A stretch of DNA of 32,287 nucleotides from a virus: positions 1 to 32,287 of the IMG/VR virus record IMGVR_UViG_3300032288_003512; one strand, written 5' to 3'. This document shows, piece after piece, positions 14,141 through 24,146 of the stretch; the first letter of the stretch is position 1; each line of letters starts with the position of its first letter. The position numbers and the translations under genes were made by a program. The notes beneath the pieces were generated by a model. The model saw only the letters and a program-made list of their open reading frames with translations. It did no database searches and was not told the origin of the DNA.

Positions 14141-17100
14141 ATGTCGCAACAACAACAAACCGTACTTAGGGTTAAAACAAATAAACCAAGTGATTTAGTC
14201 GTTACAGGTACAACAACAATATCTTTAACAGGAAATACAACTGGTTTTACATATTCAGGTGGAACTGGTACTCCAAGTTCACCTTATCAAGGTACATACC
14301 CAACAGTTCCATCATTTTTAACAGTAAATGTGACAGGAAATGGTACATTATATTTTGATTTAAAATTATATAGTGTTTCTGTTGGAGGAAATTACCTACA
14401 GATTTTTATTCAACACGCTGGTGAGAACTTTTCAAGAAAGGTTTTAACCACTTATCCATTAAGTGCTACCAATTATGTTGACTATTTTAAGGTACAAAGT
14501 GGTGATATTGTTACCTTCAAACAAGGTGGTTCACCAGTTACAGGTTCAAATTATTCAATATATGTTGTTCCTGATGTAGAATATACAAGACAAACAGTAG
14601 ATACATACGATACATTAGACTTATATGATGATATTCCAATCAAAATAAATCGTTCTTTTGCGGAATTACAGGATATTTCCAAGAAAAATTCTGACTATTC
14701 TGTGGGTTTAAAACTACCTGGTAGTAAAAAGAACAACAGATTCTTTGAGAATTTCTATGATGTAGATAATGTTTCTCTATATTTTGATGTTACAAAGAAG
14801 GTTCAGTGTGATGTTTTGATTAATGATGAGAGTTTTTTCACAGGTTATTTAAGATTAAATAACATAAGTGTACTTAATTCAAAGGTTGAGTATGATATAA
14901 CTCTATATTCTACTGTTGCAGATTTATATGGTCAGATTGGTAACAAGTTAATGAAGGATTTAAACTTCAGAGAACCTGATTATTTCTATAATCATATTTT
15001 TACTAGAGATAATACATTATATGGTTGGAGATATGAAAGTTTAAAATCGGGTAACCCAATTCCATCTACATATTTCTATCCTGTTGCACATAACGGATAT
15101 GTTTATGTTAATACAGGAAATACTTTAACAGTACAAACAGGTACCACAACAGGTACTTCAATATATACAACAACCAAGTTAGGATCTTGGTCAACGGCAG
15201 CCGCAGCATATACTGCAGGTTCACAAAGAGGACATATTAATTCGGTTGAGGATGGTATTAGAGATAATCAATTAAAACCGGCATTGAATGTTTATGGTTT
15301 ATTACAATTAATATTCAAGGAAAGTGGTTATACAATCAAATCAGATTTTTTAAACACACCTTGGATGAAACTATTGTATATGTATGGATATTTTTCGGAC
15401 AATAGTCCAAAATTATCTTTTACCGCACCACCACTATCTACATTTGGTCCGTCAGGTCTTGATGTGACTTATACACAAACAGGTTCTACCAATATTACTA
15501 TGTATGTAGTTAAAGCGGGAACAGGTACACCGGCAATATGTGATACAGATATTACGGGAACTTTAACTGTTAGGAATATTTATTTCAACTTTTTAATTCC
15601 TGTTAATTTCACAATTAAGGCCGGTAAACCTGATTATGGAATCAACTGGAGTGCAGGATATGCATTATACAATCTTACCACATCTGTAGGTGTCATAAAT
15701 AAACCTATGAACTATCTACCATCTCAATCAGGTACAACGGTGGATATGATTGATGGTGAATATTTGGATATGAGTTTGGCAATAAATCCTGACATTAAAC
15801 AAATTGATTTTCTTTCATCTATTGCAAAGAAATTTAATTTAGTTTTCATACCAAGTAAGGATAATCCAAAAGAGATTATTATTGAACCATACGAATATTA
15901 TGTAGGTAAGGGAAATGTCTACGATTGGACAGATAAATTAAGTTGGGATAAAGGATTTACCGTACAACCGGCACAGAACTTTGTTGAGAGTGAGTTATTC
16001 TTATCGGATAAAGAGGATGGTGATTCAGGTAATAAGGAATTTAAAGATACCAACAATAGAATATACGGTAGGAATATTGTTTATAACCCAACAGAGTTTA
16101 AATCCTCACAGAAAAAGATTGAAACGATATTCTCACCACAACTGATAAGAAAGTGGAACCCATCCACTCTAACAGGGGTTACAAACGATGTTGGTATCCC
16201 ACTAATGATTAACTATGCTGAAGCATCACAAGAAAATGATAATGTGGTAGATTGGACTTATACCGGTGTTAAAACTAACCCAAGACTTATATATAATATG
16301 GGTAACTTTTCACCATTCTTAGATAGACCAAGAGAGATATTAACTTTTACAGGTGTTACATCAACATATTTCAAAATTGAAAAGAATGATGGTACCGATC
16401 CTCAAGGTAGTTTGGTAAATCCTATGGTTTCACATACAATGCCGTTAGGAAACCCTGATAGTAATAAAATAAATAATGATTCAATATCAATTTTATTTAA
16501 TTGTGAACCACAGATAGATATACAAGGTAAATCTGTTCAGTTATTAGGTAGTGGTTCAACACTAAACATATATACAGAAAATAATGTATATAATAGATTC
16601 TATTTTAATAGAGTAGAAAACGCATACAACAAAAATACAAGAATGTTATCGGGTTATTTTCAATTGGATATAAACGATATACATAATTTGGAAGCGGATG
16701 ATTTGATTAAAGTAAATGACCAATATTTTACTTGGAATAAGATTGAAGAATATAATCTAACCAATCCTGAATTAACTAAAGTTGAATTAGTTCAATATAA
16801 TAATAGGTCATTAAATTATCCAACAAGATATTTTAATTACAAATATTGTTCAGGTGATACTAGAACTTTCAGATTTAAAACTGACTTTACTGACTCTCAA
16901 AGTATCTATGGTACTTACTATTATTGGTCAATATTCTATGACTATATGGTAGGTGCGTTAGGTGGTAATGTGAGTGGATTTACATCCTCGGTTCCATATA
17001 CAGGTAACACATATCTTCCATATTCAATATGGGAAGTTGATGAAGCCTCTTATAATATAAGTGGTACAACACATATTGCTGACCCTGTAAACAATTATTT

Positions 17101-17479
17101 TATTGATTCTGTAGAGGAGGCACCTGAAGGAAATATATATAACCAAAGGAGTCCTATATTCCTATTAAGTTCGGGACAAACAAGGGCGACACTAAATGTT
17201 TTCACAGGATGTACGGACTTTAATACACAAGCGGCATCAATTGGTGCCAAAGTACTTAGTTCACCATCAACATCACCATACACAACTGGTATTACCATAA
17301 ATGTTACAGACACAGGTTGGATTAAATATACAACTGCGTCAGGTCAACAATATCAATATATAAGTACATTAGGAAACTATGATATTCCTGCTTGTGCGTT
17401 ATGTTCATCTGTAATTGTGGGTATCCCATACGCAGATGTTGCATCATTTACTATTGTTGATTGTGGTAACACTTGTTAA
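14141..17479 (+). CDS. Tail hub / tail-tip protein, 1112 aa
   Basis: This is a large beta-rich tail-tip protein. Residues 1-160 (MSQQQQTVLRVKTNKPSDLV and Gly/Thr-rich strands) look like a separate beta-sandwich. From about 160 it reads DIPIKINRSFAELQDISKKN, SDYSVGLKLPGSKKNNRFFE, then CDVLINDESFFTGYLRLNN and VEYDITLYSTVADLYGQIGN. This is the typical start of a hub or tail-associated protein in Bacteroidota phages. Around 540-590 it has IKQIDFLSSIAKKFNLVF and then EIIIEPYEYY, as in T4 gp27-like or phage tail hub folds. The last 180 residues contain Cys-bearing beta repeats and may be an exposed domain. Assignment to the hub is inferred from this pattern and from position between the tip protein and propeller genes. 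Confidence 0.65.
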   Translation: MSQQQQTVLRVKTNKPSDLVVTGTTTISLTGNTTGFTYSGGTGTPSSPYQGTYPTVPSFLTVNVTGNGTLYFDLKLYSVSVGGNYLQIFIQHAGENFSRKVLTTYPLSATNYVDYFKVQSGDIVTFKQGGSPVTGSNYSIYVVPDVEYTRQTVDTYDTLDLYDDIPIKINRSFAELQDISKKNSDYSVGLKLPGSKKNNRFFENFYDVDNVSLYFDVTKKVQCDVLINDESFFTGYLRLNNISVLNSKVEYDITLYSTVADLYGQIGNKLMKDLNFREPDYFYNHIFTRDNTLYGWRYESLKSGNPIPSTYFYPVAHNGYVYVNTGNTLTVQTGTTTGTSIYTTTKLGSWSTAAAAYTAGSQRGHINSVEDGIRDNQLKPALNVYGLLQLIFKESGYTIKSDFLNTPWMKLLYMYGYFSDNSPKLSFTAPPLSTFGPSGLDVTYTQTGSTNITMYVVKAGTGTPAICDTDITGTLTVRNIYFNFLIPVNFTIKAGKPDYGINWSAGYALYNLTTSVGVINKPMNYLPSQSGTTVDMIDGEYLDMSLAINPDIKQIDFLSSIAKKFNLVFIPSKDNPKEIIIEPYEYYVGKGNVYDWTDKLSWDKGFTVQPAQNFVESELFLSDKEDGDSGNKEFKDTNNRIYGRNIVYNPTEFKSSQKKIETIFSPQLIRKWNPSTLTGVTNDVGIPLMINYAEASQENDNVVDWTYTGVKTNPRLIYNMGNFSPFLDRPREILTFTGVTSTYFKIEKNDGTDPQGSLVNPMVSHTMPLGNPDSNKINNDSISILFNCEPQIDIQGKSVQLLGSGSTLNIYTENNVYNRFYFNRVENAYNKNTRMLSGYFQLDINDIHNLEADDLIKVNDQYFTWNKIEEYNLTNPELTKVELVQYNNRSLNYPTRYFNYKYCSGDTRTFRFKTDFTDSQSIYGTYYYWSIFYDYMVGALGGNVSGFTSSVPYTGNTYLPYSIWEVDEASYNISGTTHIADPVNNYFIDSVEEAPEGNIYNQRSPIFLLSSGQTRATLNVFTGCTDFNTQAASIGAKVLSSPSTSPYTTGITINVTDTGWIKYTTASGQQYQYISTLGNYDIPACALCSSVIVGIPYADVASFTIVDCGNTC

Positions 17480-17494
17480 AACTATTTATAAATT

Positions 17495-20257
17495 ATGACA
17501 GGAAGTATTTTAGTTACATTTGATGAAGATATTAATGCAAGAGGTGTTGATGAGGTTCAAGTTTCATTAATACCTAATAATAATATTGCTTTACTTACAT
17601 TACAAAAAAGAATATTTACAGATATTACCAATTTATATTCTTCACCTATAGATAATAACGATGGGTTTCGTATCACTGTAAATAGATTATTTGCAAACAG
17701 AAATAGTTACTTAAATGTTACACATATTCAATATACAACAGATGATGAAGGTGGTGATAGAGGTATTAAAGAAACAACATTATCACCAATATCAGTAACA
17801 GTTAGTCAATTTGCAGATACATATACTTTTACTGGTATTACTCAATTATCAAATACATATGATTTTGAATATAGAATAGATTGTTCTACTGATGTATGTT
17901 ATTTGAGTCAAAGTGGTTTTACTGGTGGTGTCGGACCTGAAATAACCGATATTGATATTTTAAGTACAGGTAATCTAATAGTTAGTGGTGAATATACATC
18001 ATATAGTGGTGTATCGGCCAATAGAATTATACAATTAGACCCAACAGGTAATAGATTAACATTATTTCAATATGGTACAGGATTTAGTCCTGATACAACA
18101 AATGATGTTGTTGAATTATCAGATGGTAAATTAGTTATTGCTGGTCAATTCACAAGTTATAGTGGTGTTACTGCAAGTGGTGTGATTGGGTTAAATTCAA
18201 ATGGTACTGTAAATACAGGATTTACATATGGTACGGGATTTAATCTTGGACCTGCTGTTATAGAAAAACAATCAGATGATAAGGTTATTATTGGTGGTGC
18301 ATTTTGGACTTATAGTGGTCAAACATCACCAAAAATTATAAGATTAAATTCAAATGGTACAATAGATAATTCATTTGTTGTTGGTTCTGGATTTACTTTT
18401 GGTGGAACATATACTAATACAAATAGTTATGTAACCTCATTAGCAATACAATCTGATGGAAAGATTTTAGTTGGCGGTGTATTTGACGCTTATAATGGAA
18501 CAAGTATTACAGGTATTAGTTCATCAAAAATTACAAGATTAAATTCTGATGGTACTCTTGATAATACTTTTAATGCGGGTTCAAATGTTGATGGTGATGT
18601 AATTGGAATTGCAGTACAATCAGATGGTAAAATAATATTAGTTGGATACTTTGATTATTATAATGGAGTATTGGTAAATTCAATAGTTAGATTAAATTCT
18701 GATGGAACAAGAGATACTTCATTTAATATGGGAACAGGATTTAGTGATATTACTTTAGCAGTAGAATTACAACCTGATGGAAAGATTTTAGTCGGTGGTC
18801 AGTTTACAAGTTTTAATGGTGTAACAAGAAATAGATTGTGTCGTTTAAATTCAAACGGTAGTTTGGATACGACATTTAATGCAAGTCTTGATAGTAGTGT
18901 ACAAGCACTTGCAGTTACATCAAGAGGTATAATATATGCCGGTGGTATTTTTACAAATTCTAATGGTAAAAGTGTAGAAAGATTTGTTAGTTTATATTCT
19001 GATGGTTCAAATAATTATTGTGATTATTTACCAACACCAACTCCTACTCCAACAGTTACCATAACACCAGATCCAACACCAACACCTACACCAACACCTA
19101 CTCCAACAATAACAATAACTCCAACTGTAACTATTACACCTAATCCTGTAGATGTTCAATTTAATTTTTATGCAAATACAAATAGATATGTAAATGAGAT
19201 TAATATTGATGAAGGAACGGGAAATGTGATGACTGCAAATAATACTGGTCCTGCATATGATGCAGCTAAGTTATTTAATTCTTCAGGAACAGATATTGCA
19301 AGTGTTGGTGACGATTTAAAACACGCAATACCTAACACTTGTAACACAATTGAAAAGTTATCGGGTACTACATATCTTATGGGTGGAGGCTATACAGAAT
19401 GGGTTAGTTTATCACCACCTCCTTTTGGAACTAGTATATTAGATGTTAACTATAATAATACACTTAATGGAAGTTTCTATTTAGATACAATTAACTATTT
19501 GAACTATGGTTCTTCAACTGATAACAGAACACAAAAGATAAGAAATAGAAAAACTTTATCAGGTTTCATATCTGCTAACAATAGGAATATTTATTATTTT
19601 GATTCATACCCAAGTAGTGTAAATATATCTACTAATGGAACCGTATATGACTTTGTTGAACAATCAGATAATAAAATAATTTTTGTTGGTGAATTTACAA
19701 CTGCCAGTGGTACAAGTTATAATAGAATTTTTAGAACAAATTCAGGAATGACTAGTATAGATACAAGTTTTACATCAGGAACAGGTTTTGATGGACCGGT
19801 ATTTGGTATTGCAGTTCAATCAGATAATAAATTAGTTTGTGTTGGTAACTTCTCAAGTTATTCAGGATATTCTTCTTCAAGAATTATAAGACTTAATTCA
19901 AATGGTACTGTTGATACAACATTCAATGTTGGAACAGGAATTTCAACCGCATCCTCTACAAATAGATTAAAAGTAAAAATTGATAGTACTGATAGAGTTT
20001 ATGTAATTGGTGATACACTGTCAAATTATAATGGAACAACAGTAAATGGATTAATAAGACTTAGTTCCACAGGTGTTTTAGATACTACATTTAATTCTTT
20101 ATTGGGAACAGGTTTTTATAGTTCGCGTGTTGCAAATAAAGGTGTTTATAGTATAGACATTCAATCAGACGATAAAATTATTGTTGGAGGATATTTTAAT
20201 ACATTTAATGGTAGTGCATCATCCGCATTAATTAGGTTCAATACAAATATTTATTAA
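17495..20257 (+). CDS. Tail protein with two beta-propellers joined by a Pro-Thr linker, 920 aa
   Basis: Residues 1-145 form an N-terminal domain of unknown type, probably the attachment end. Residues about 148-505 hold seven repeats of the Delta-60/DUF5122 type, each with a core like QSDGKILVGGVF followed by RLNSNGTVDT: the cores begin at DILSTGNLIVSG, ELSDGKLVIAG, KQSDDKVIIGG, IQSDGKILVGG, VQSDGKIILVG, LQPDGKILVGG and TSRGIIYAGG. Seven repeats fit a seven-bladed propeller. A Pro-Thr linker (512-552) follows. The second part (555-920) has four clear repeats (EQSDNKIIFVG, VQSDNKLVCVG, IDSTDRVYVIG, IQSDDKIIVGG) after about three divergent ones. Binding of a host glycan or receptor is inferred. 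Confidence 0.75.
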   Translation: MTGSILVTFDEDINARGVDEVQVSLIPNNNIALLTLQKRIFTDITNLYSSPIDNNDGFRITVNRLFANRNSYLNVTHIQYTTDDEGGDRGIKETTLSPISVTVSQFADTYTFTGITQLSNTYDFEYRIDCSTDVCYLSQSGFTGGVGPEITDIDILSTGNLIVSGEYTSYSGVSANRIIQLDPTGNRLTLFQYGTGFSPDTTNDVVELSDGKLVIAGQFTSYSGVTASGVIGLNSNGTVNTGFTYGTGFNLGPAVIEKQSDDKVIIGGAFWTYSGQTSPKIIRLNSNGTIDNSFVVGSGFTFGGTYTNTNSYVTSLAIQSDGKILVGGVFDAYNGTSITGISSSKITRLNSDGTLDNTFNAGSNVDGDVIGIAVQSDGKIILVGYFDYYNGVLVNSIVRLNSDGTRDTSFNMGTGFSDITLAVELQPDGKILVGGQFTSFNGVTRNRLCRLNSNGSLDTTFNASLDSSVQALAVTSRGIIYAGGIFTNSNGKSVERFVSLYSDGSNNYCDYLPTPTPTPTVTITPDPTPTPTPTPTPTITITPTVTITPNPVDVQFNFYANTNRYVNEINIDEGTGNVMTANNTGPAYDAAKLFNSSGTDIASVGDDLKHAIPNTCNTIEKLSGTTYLMGGGYTEWVSLSPPPFGTSILDVNYNNTLNGSFYLDTINYLNYGSSTDNRTQKIRNRKTLSGFISANNRNIYYFDSYPSSVNISTNGTVYDFVEQSDNKIIFVGEFTTASGTSYNRIFRTNSGMTSIDTSFTSGTGFDGPVFGIAVQSDNKLVCVGNFSSYSGYSSSRIIRLNSNGTVDTTFNVGTGISTASSTNRLKVKIDSTDRVYVIGDTLSNYNGTTVNGLIRLSSTGVLDTTFNSLLGTGFYSSRVANKGVYSIDIQSDDKIIVGGYFNTFNGSASSALIRFNTNIY
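19030..19150 (+). repeat. Pro-Thr linker repeat in the double propeller gene
   Basis: CCA/CCT and ACA/ACT codons alternate to encode PTPTPTPT with interspersed TITIT and VTIT. The linker would be stiff and extended and would separate the two propellers. The next gene carries a similar array at 20728-20839. Confidence 0.8.
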
Positions 20258-20261
20258 TATT

Positions 20262-21086
20262 ATGAGTAGAAAATATATAAAACAAGAAATTTTACAGGAT
20301 TTTGTTTATCCTAATAATGAAGTATCACAATATGATGTTGATAATATTGTTCAGGATATTAATAACAATTCTGTTAATGGTGTTGTAACAAGTTTTAGTG
20401 CGACAACCGTATCAAGTACATCAATAACAATAAGTTATAGTCAAACTTGGAATTTAAATAACGCAGAACCTTGGATTAGAAATTCAAATGTTTTGAGTAT
20501 TATTTCTGTTCATATGTTGGCGCCGGGTCAAGATTATTATAAACCTTGGAGAGTTGTACATAGTAGAGGTTCTTTTACAATTACAGCCACAACTTTTACT
20601 GAAACATCAACTTTTACCGTAACAGCATCTTCAGTAGGATTAACAACATTCCCAAGTGGTACATATTACTTTGAAGTAAGATTCATAGGTCATAAAAGTT
20701 TTTATCCTGTTTGTGTTAATTTGAATATAACACCACCAACCCCAACTCCTACACCTACTCCTACACCAACATCAACACCTACTCCTACACCAACAGGACC
20801 TGGTCCAACACCTACACCTACACCAACTCCTACATCATTAAATGAGTTTAGTTTCTGTGGTAGAGGTAATAGTGTTTCTGAGTCTTGTAACGATGCGGCA
20901 TTATATTCAAGAACATTCTATTCAGATTGTAACGCACCATCATTTGGTGTTGGATGTTTTGTTTATACAGATAGTGGTGGTACAACACCATTAACAGGTT
21001 ATACTAACATATTTATGAATGGTGCCAATTGGGACATAAACTCATCAACTGGTCAAGTAACAGCATACTCATCAGTACAGTGTTAA
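20262..21086 (+). CDS. Tail-associated adhesin-like protein with Pro-Thr linker, 274 aa
   Basis: It has three parts. Residues 1-155 form a beta-rich domain (VVTSFSATTVSSTSITISYS, and YYFEVRFIGHKSFYPVCVNL). Residues 156-193 are a PTPTPT linker interrupted by TSTP and GPGP. Residues 195-274 are a small Cys-containing domain (FCGRGNSVSESCNDA, then DCNAPSFGVGCFVYTD, and GANWDINSSTGQVTAYSS with a final Cys). The last domain resembles small exposed modules on tail proteins of Bacteroidota phages. The linker matches the one in the preceding gene, so both probably sit at the tail tip. The gene starts 4 nt after the propeller gene. Host contact is inferred from the layout. Confidence 0.7.
   Translation: MSRKYIKQEILQDFVYPNNEVSQYDVDNIVQDINNNSVNGVVTSFSATTVSSTSITISYSQTWNLNNAEPWIRNSNVLSIISVHMLAPGQDYYKPWRVVHSRGSFTITATTFTETSTFTVTASSVGLTTFPSGTYYFEVRFIGHKSFYPVCVNLNITPPTPTPTPTPTPTSTPTPTPTGPGPTPTPTPTPTSLNEFSFCGRGNSVSESCNDAALYSRTFYSDCNAPSFGVGCFVYTDSGGTTPLTGYTNIFMNGANWDINSSTGQVTAYSSVQC
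20728..20839 (+). repeat. Pro-Thr linker repeat in the adhesin-like gene
   Basis: Repeats of CCTACACCTACTCC-type sequence encode PTPTPT units. The array is alike in DNA to 19030-19150 in the gene upstream, about 1.6 kb away in the same orientation, and could support recombination between the two genes. Confidence 0.75.
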
Positions 21087-21095
21087 AAATTATAT

Positions 21096-21293
21096 ATGAA
21101 TATATACATTTCAATAGATAAAGACCATTTAAATGAGATTGTGGTTAGAAACCATAAAGAAAGTTTATTAAAGAATAGAGAACTATTTGAAAAACATCAA
21201 TTAGACTTTAGTTCAATTAATAAACTAAAAGGAGATAAGAATATTTTGAACAGGGCGTTCTTAGAGGAATTATCTTCACATATAACAGACTAA
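21096..21293 (+). CDS. Hypothetical protein, 65 aa
   Basis: A short charged protein with no recognised motif (MNIYISIDKDHLNEIVVRNH, then KESLLKNRELFEKHQLDF). It starts at an ATG 9 nt after the adhesin-like gene and ends 12 nt before the tape measure gene, in the same strand and with the same A/T-rich start context. It looks soluble and helical. In many siphophages a small chaperone gene lies just before the tape measure gene, and this position would suit such a role. Nothing in the sequence itself proves it. Confidence 0.65.
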   Translation: MNIYISIDKDHLNEIVVRNHKESLLKNRELFEKHQLDFSSINKLKGDKNILNRAFLEELSSHITD

Positions 21294-21305
21294 TTATTAT
21301 AAATT

Positions 21306-23981
21306 ATGGCCGGTAAAAAGATTTTTATTGAGTATGACATAGACAGTAGTGATTTAAAGATTGCTAATGGTGAAACCCTATCCCTTACTCAACAACTTAG
21401 AATATTAAAGAAAGAACTACAAAGAGGTGATTTAAAACCCGAACAATTTGATATTCTTCGTAAAAAGATTGGTGACACAGAAGACCAAATTGCAAAGACA
21501 ACCGTAAAGTCTAAGGACTTTTTTGGTGTTTTGGCAAGTCTACCTGGTCCTGTAGGTCAGTTTGGTAGTTCATTATTAGGGGTAGTTGATACTCTTAAAG
21601 TGTTTAGTTCATTTACATTCAAGGATATTAAAAACTCTTTGGGTGATATTGGAGACGATGTTGTTGAGATTACAGAGAATTTTACAGGATTAAATAAGGC
21701 CACAAAAGACCAAACTGAATCTAATAAAGATTTATCAAACTCATCAAATGAAAGTAGTAAATCTTTAGGTGATCAAGCAACTGCCGCAGGTACTACCGCA
21801 GCGGCAATACAAAATCAAAAGAAAGAAACTCAATTATTAACAATTGAAACTGATAAGAATGGTCAAGCGATGATTAAGGCGGTAAAACCTTATAGTCAAA
21901 TGACCGAGGCAGAACGAGAATTGTTTAAAGAACAAAGAAATAGGGCGGTACATACAGGTGAGTTGACTAAAGCCACAAATGCACAATCTGCGGCAAGTAA
22001 AACGGCAACTGTATCTACTGTAACACAAACAGTTGCAACTAACACATTAACTCTCGCACAAAGGGCGGCAACATTTGCAACAAATGCGTTAAAGATTGCA
22101 CTTGCATCTTTGGGTATTGGTCTTGTTATTATTGCTGTTAGTGCATTAGTTGAGTTATTAGCAGAATTTTTCACAGGTACTAAGGCCGCAGAAAGGGCAC
22201 AAAAGGACTTTAATGATGAGTTAGAAAGAACTAATACATTATTAGATTTAGACCTAAAAGCGGCAAAAAGAAGACAAGATTTAAGAGTTGCAGAACTTAA
22301 GGCACAAGGTGCAACAGAAGAAGAAGTTCAACAACAATCTCTTAAAGGACTAAAAGAAAATCTTGCGTTAAAACAAAAGGCGTTAGAAGATTCAAGAGTA
22401 TTATATAATAAAACTCTAAAAAGAACTGATGAACAAGCGTTAGAGGATTTAAAGAAAATTGGTGACCAAGAACTTAAGTTAGACCAAGAAGTAAAAGACC
22501 TAAAAAACGATATTAGAATTGCTGAACTTCAAGATGATATTAAGGCAGCAGAAAAAAGAAAAGAACAACAAAAACAAGCAGGAGATAAACTTCTTCAACA
22601 ACAAAAGGAATTAGAACAAAAGAGATTAAACGATACCAAGACAGCAGAGGAACAACTTGCTGAATTGATTAGAGGTAATTCTGAATTAAGGATTAGAGAC
22701 GAAAGAGAGAGACAATTCCAAGAATTAAAGAATCAAAAACAAGTTGAGGAAGAAAAGATTAAGGCGTTATTAATTTCAGAAGAATTAAGAGGTAAACTTC
22801 TTGAACAAGTTAGATTAAAGTATGGTTACAAACTTCTTAATATGAACCAAAAGTTTGTAGAAGAAGATTTAAAACAATTAAAAGAGTTTCAAAGAAAGAG
22901 AGAGGATATTGAAATTGCAGCAATTGAAGATGTTAGAAAGAGAGAAGATAGAGAAAGGGCGACAAAATTACAAAGAGACCTTGAAGATCTTGAAGAAGAT
23001 AAGGAATTTGCTAAGTTATCTGAAGAAGCAAAGGAAAAGATTAGACAAGATATTCGTAGAAAATATGCGAATGAGGCAAGAGAAGAACAAAAATCAAGAG
23101 ACAAGGAAGACCAAGACGATAGACTTAAGAAACTTGATGATGAGTTAAGATTCTTACAAATCCGTCAGGAAGCAATTAGGGCCGGTACTAAGGCATTCTT
23201 TGATAGTCAAAGAGAGATTCTTGCAGTTGCAGAAAGGAGAGAAATTGAACTTGCTGAGGGTAAGGAAAAAGAACTTACTGCAATTAAAGAGAAGTATGCG
23301 AAGTTAAGAAAGGATATTGACCAACAAGAAAAACTTGCAACACTATCTGCCATCGGTGAGACTATTGGTGCAATCAGTAACTTAACCGCTGCAATTGCAT
23401 CATCTTATGATGAGGAGGCTAAGACAAGTAAAGAGGCGTTTGAAAAGAGAAAGAAACTTCAAATTGCAACCGCAACTATGTCAGCGGCGTCAGGTATTAT
23501 CCAAATACTTGCACAACCTTCAACACTTCCATCACCATTTGATTGGATTGTAAAAGGTATCAACGCGGCCGCACTTGCTATTAGTACTGCGGTACAAATT
23601 AAAAATATTAAGAACACACAATTTGAAGGTGGTGGTGGTCAAAGACAAGCCGGAACTGTAAGGGGTATGGCGAATGGTGGTATTGTAAGAGGACCTGGTG
23701 GACCTAAATCCGACAGTGTTCCAACTATGTTATCAAATGGAGAGGCTGTAATGACCTCTGGTGCTGTGACTATGTTCGCACCATTACTATCTATGATGAA
23801 TCAAATGGGTGGTGGTGCGTCATTCAGTTCAGACCTGAGTGTTGCAAGTCCTGATAACCCAATTAGAAACAATCCGGCACAAGAACAAACACCAATAATA
23901 ATGAAAACCTATGTTGTTGAGAGGGAATTAACAACATCACAGGAGAAACAAGCAAGATTAAAAGATTTAAGTACATTATAA
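21306..23981 (+). CDS. Tape measure protein, 891 aa
   Basis: It sets tail length by extending through the growing tube. The N-terminal part has helical segments (LRILKKELQRGDLKPEQFDI) and a Gly-rich LASLPGPVGQFGSSLLGVVD. Residues about 262-288 form a hydrophobic segment (LASLGIGLVIIAVSALVELL). A long charged coiled coil follows (about 290-680, rich in Lys, Glu, Gln and Arg). The C-terminal region has a second hydrophobic zone (about 717-770) and ends with the tape-measure signature GGIVRGPGGPKSDSVPTMLS and NGEAVMTSGAVTMF. By the usual rule of about 1.5 angstroms per residue the tail would be roughly 130 nm long. The gene sits between tail-tip genes and head genes, which is an unusual place. 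Confidence 0.88.
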   Translation: MAGKKIFIEYDIDSSDLKIANGETLSLTQQLRILKKELQRGDLKPEQFDILRKKIGDTEDQIAKTTVKSKDFFGVLASLPGPVGQFGSSLLGVVDTLKVFSSFTFKDIKNSLGDIGDDVVEITENFTGLNKATKDQTESNKDLSNSSNESSKSLGDQATAAGTTAAAIQNQKKETQLLTIETDKNGQAMIKAVKPYSQMTEAERELFKEQRNRAVHTGELTKATNAQSAASKTATVSTVTQTVATNTLTLAQRAATFATNALKIALASLGIGLVIIAVSALVELLAEFFTGTKAAERAQKDFNDELERTNTLLDLDLKAAKRRQDLRVAELKAQGATEEEVQQQSLKGLKENLALKQKALEDSRVLYNKTLKRTDEQALEDLKKIGDQELKLDQEVKDLKNDIRIAELQDDIKAAEKRKEQQKQAGDKLLQQQKELEQKRLNDTKTAEEQLAELIRGNSELRIRDERERQFQELKNQKQVEEEKIKALLISEELRGKLLEQVRLKYGYKLLNMNQKFVEEDLKQLKEFQRKREDIEIAAIEDVRKREDRERATKLQRDLEDLEEDKEFAKLSEEAKEKIRQDIRRKYANEAREEQKSRDKEDQDDRLKKLDDELRFLQIRQEAIRAGTKAFFDSQREILAVAERREIELAEGKEKELTAIKEKYAKLRKDIDQQEKLATLSAIGETIGAISNLTAAIASSYDEEAKTSKEAFEKRKKLQIATATMSAASGIIQILAQPSTLPSPFDWIVKGINAAALAISTAVQIKNIKNTQFEGGGGQRQAGTVRGMANGGIVRGPGGPKSDSVPTMLSNGEAVMTSGAVTMFAPLLSMMNQMGGGASFSSDLSVASPDNPIRNNPAQEQTPIIMKTYVVERELTTSQEKQARLKDLSTL

Positions 23982-23982
23982 T

Positions 23983-24114
23983 ATGGCAAAGAGTAAATCA
24001 TCAGGAAATTCACATAAGGTATCCTTCGGAAAGAGAAGGTCACAACCAACAGGAAAAAAATCCTATGGACCTAAATCCCAAAGACCAAAAAAGTACAGAG
24101 GACAAGGTAGATAG
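23983..24114 (+). CDS. Very basic small protein, 43 aa
   Basis: The ATG at 23983 is followed by 43 codons to TAG at 24112. The protein is rich in Lys, Arg, Ser and Gly (MAKSKSSGNSHKVSFGKRRS, ending KSQRPKKYRGQGR) and has almost no acidic residues. It starts 1 nt after the tape measure gene and ends just before a promoter element, so it closes the tail operon. Its size and charge suggest it binds DNA or RNA. The composition loosely recalls small basic ribosomal proteins such as THX, but I see no firm match. Confidence 0.6.
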   Translation: MAKSKSSGNSHKVSFGKRRSQPTGKKSYGPKSQRPKKYRGQGR

Positions 24115-24123
24115 TATAAACCA

Positions 24124-24146
24124 AAATATTTATATTTTAATATATG
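24124..24146 (+). promoter_or_regulatory. Promoter element ahead of the head operon
   Basis: AAATATTTATATTTT followed by AATATATG is a variant of the element at 7896 and 28406, lacking two bases in the middle. The -7-like octamer TATATTTT is at 24131-24138. The ATG of the protease gene (24144) overlaps the end of the element. No TTTG is seen at the -33 distance. Confidence 0.4.
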
